From Phallusia mammillata (Eukaryota > Chordata > Ascidiacea > Phlebobranchia > Ascidiidae), in assembly GCA_003260075.1 (NCBI GenBank), contig QLIY01000358.1:15959-79958 (forward strand): a DNA stretch of 64,000 bases, read 5' to 3'. The position numbers were made by a program, and so were the translations under genes. Positions 63,323-64,000 of this stretch are shown here, piece after piece (position 1 is the stretch's first letter; each line of letters begins with the position of its first letter). The notes below the pieces were generated by a model. That model worked only from the letters and a program-made list of their open reading frames with translations. It did not search any database and was not told the origin of the DNA.

Positions 63323-64000
63323 CACAATAAACCAAAGAATCACAATAACAACAACGCACAATCAAACTATTTTACGGAGAGAAATGCACACAGTTCAAAT
63401 TTACTTGTTTGACTTATTGTTACCTCTAGATTTAATAACGTGTAAGTTATTGGTTTTCGTCTAAACGTAAGGGATGCACCAGGTGAAATCGTTGAAAGTG
63501 AAAAAAGTCGAAAGAAAACTGATGAATTTTAATAGATTTAAAGTTGAACGTTTAGCTTGGAACGCATAATTTCATTAGTGTTGCATTTATAGTAATGCTA
63601 AAACATAATGCATCAAACTGGGGTCAAAGCTATCAAATTTGAAATCATAAAGTTTAGTTGCAAACTATAATAAAAAGAAAAACATTCGCAAATACCACTT
63701 CATTGAGATAATTCTCAAAGTGGGGTTCGCTGGTTTGTAAACACACTTGTAAGTTTTTATTAACGAAACATCGTAAAATTCCACATTATGGATGCAAATT
63801 GGAGTCGAAACAAATTGGAAAAAAATGCTGTGTGATCATTTGTCTCTGTCAATTCAAACTCTATTAGTTATTTGAAATCTACAACCTAATTCGCCAAAAC
63901 ACATTTCAGTACAGTCTACACAAGATTCGCAGCTAGCATTTACGCATTTACGAAAGGTGTCTTTTTCTACAAAACGTTGGGAACAACTGCAAAAAATAAG
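63323..64000 (+). other. Non-coding, AT-rich end of window
   Basis: No gene, RNA or transposon end recognised. Confidence 0.5.

Noticed and set aside
1-64000. CRISPR arrays, operons, riboswitches, phage or plasmid features
   Set aside because: The window is eukaryotic with spliced genes; the tandem repeats found are minisatellites or coding repeats.

Overview
The window reads as tunicate nuclear DNA, most likely Ciona (C. robusta/intestinalis or a close relative). It is AT-rich and has compact GT-AG genes with many short introns. It carries single copies of animal gene families that vertebrates hold as paralogue sets, plus many small hAT-type transposon remnants. The species is an inference from gene content and style; no search was possible. 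The sequence is an assembly with gaps: a 570-base N gap at 46445-47014, single Ns at 350, 60430 and 62019, and many C or G homopolymer runs that look like assembly artefacts.

Layout, left to right. 1462-4896 (+): an STK16-type protein kinase lacking its first exon. 6267-9750 (+): a DYDC1/2-like protein with an N-terminal Dpy-30 motif, a coiled coil and a long C-terminal array of 31-residue acidic repeats. 12677-12945 (+): the acidic 3' end of an unrecognised gene, broken by a C run. 13804-23400 (+): a complete 21-exon delta-type ionotropic glutamate receptor of 1011 residues, with a hAT element in intron 3 that contains a second element. 24571-48321 (+): the single TCF/LEF transcription factor of the Wnt pathway, about 699 residues, with a 13-kb intron and two apparently alternative exons, one of which carries the C-clamp. 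51747-58446 (-): a CELF3/4/5/6-type RNA-binding protein with three RRMs, about 501 residues, convergent with TCF. 58.5-64 kb: CELF 5' untranslated region and promoter, then a repeat-rich block with two hAT elements bounded by 8-bp target duplications and several large local duplications.

I rebuilt the exon chains by hand from splice sites and reading phase. In the glutamate receptor, TCF and CELF models every exon junction keeps phase. The totals match the sizes of the vertebrate relatives, which supports the models strongly. The genes do not form a pathway or operon; they are ordinary neighbours.

I found no convincing new multi-gene system. The most interesting items are the repeat-expanded DYDC1-like protein, the alternative C-clamp exon of TCF, the nested hAT insertions with exact target-site duplications (one with an empty-site copy nearby), and a systematic pattern of ten-base C or G spacers between near-identical direct repeats. 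That last pattern is probably an assembly signature and affects how several genes here should be read.
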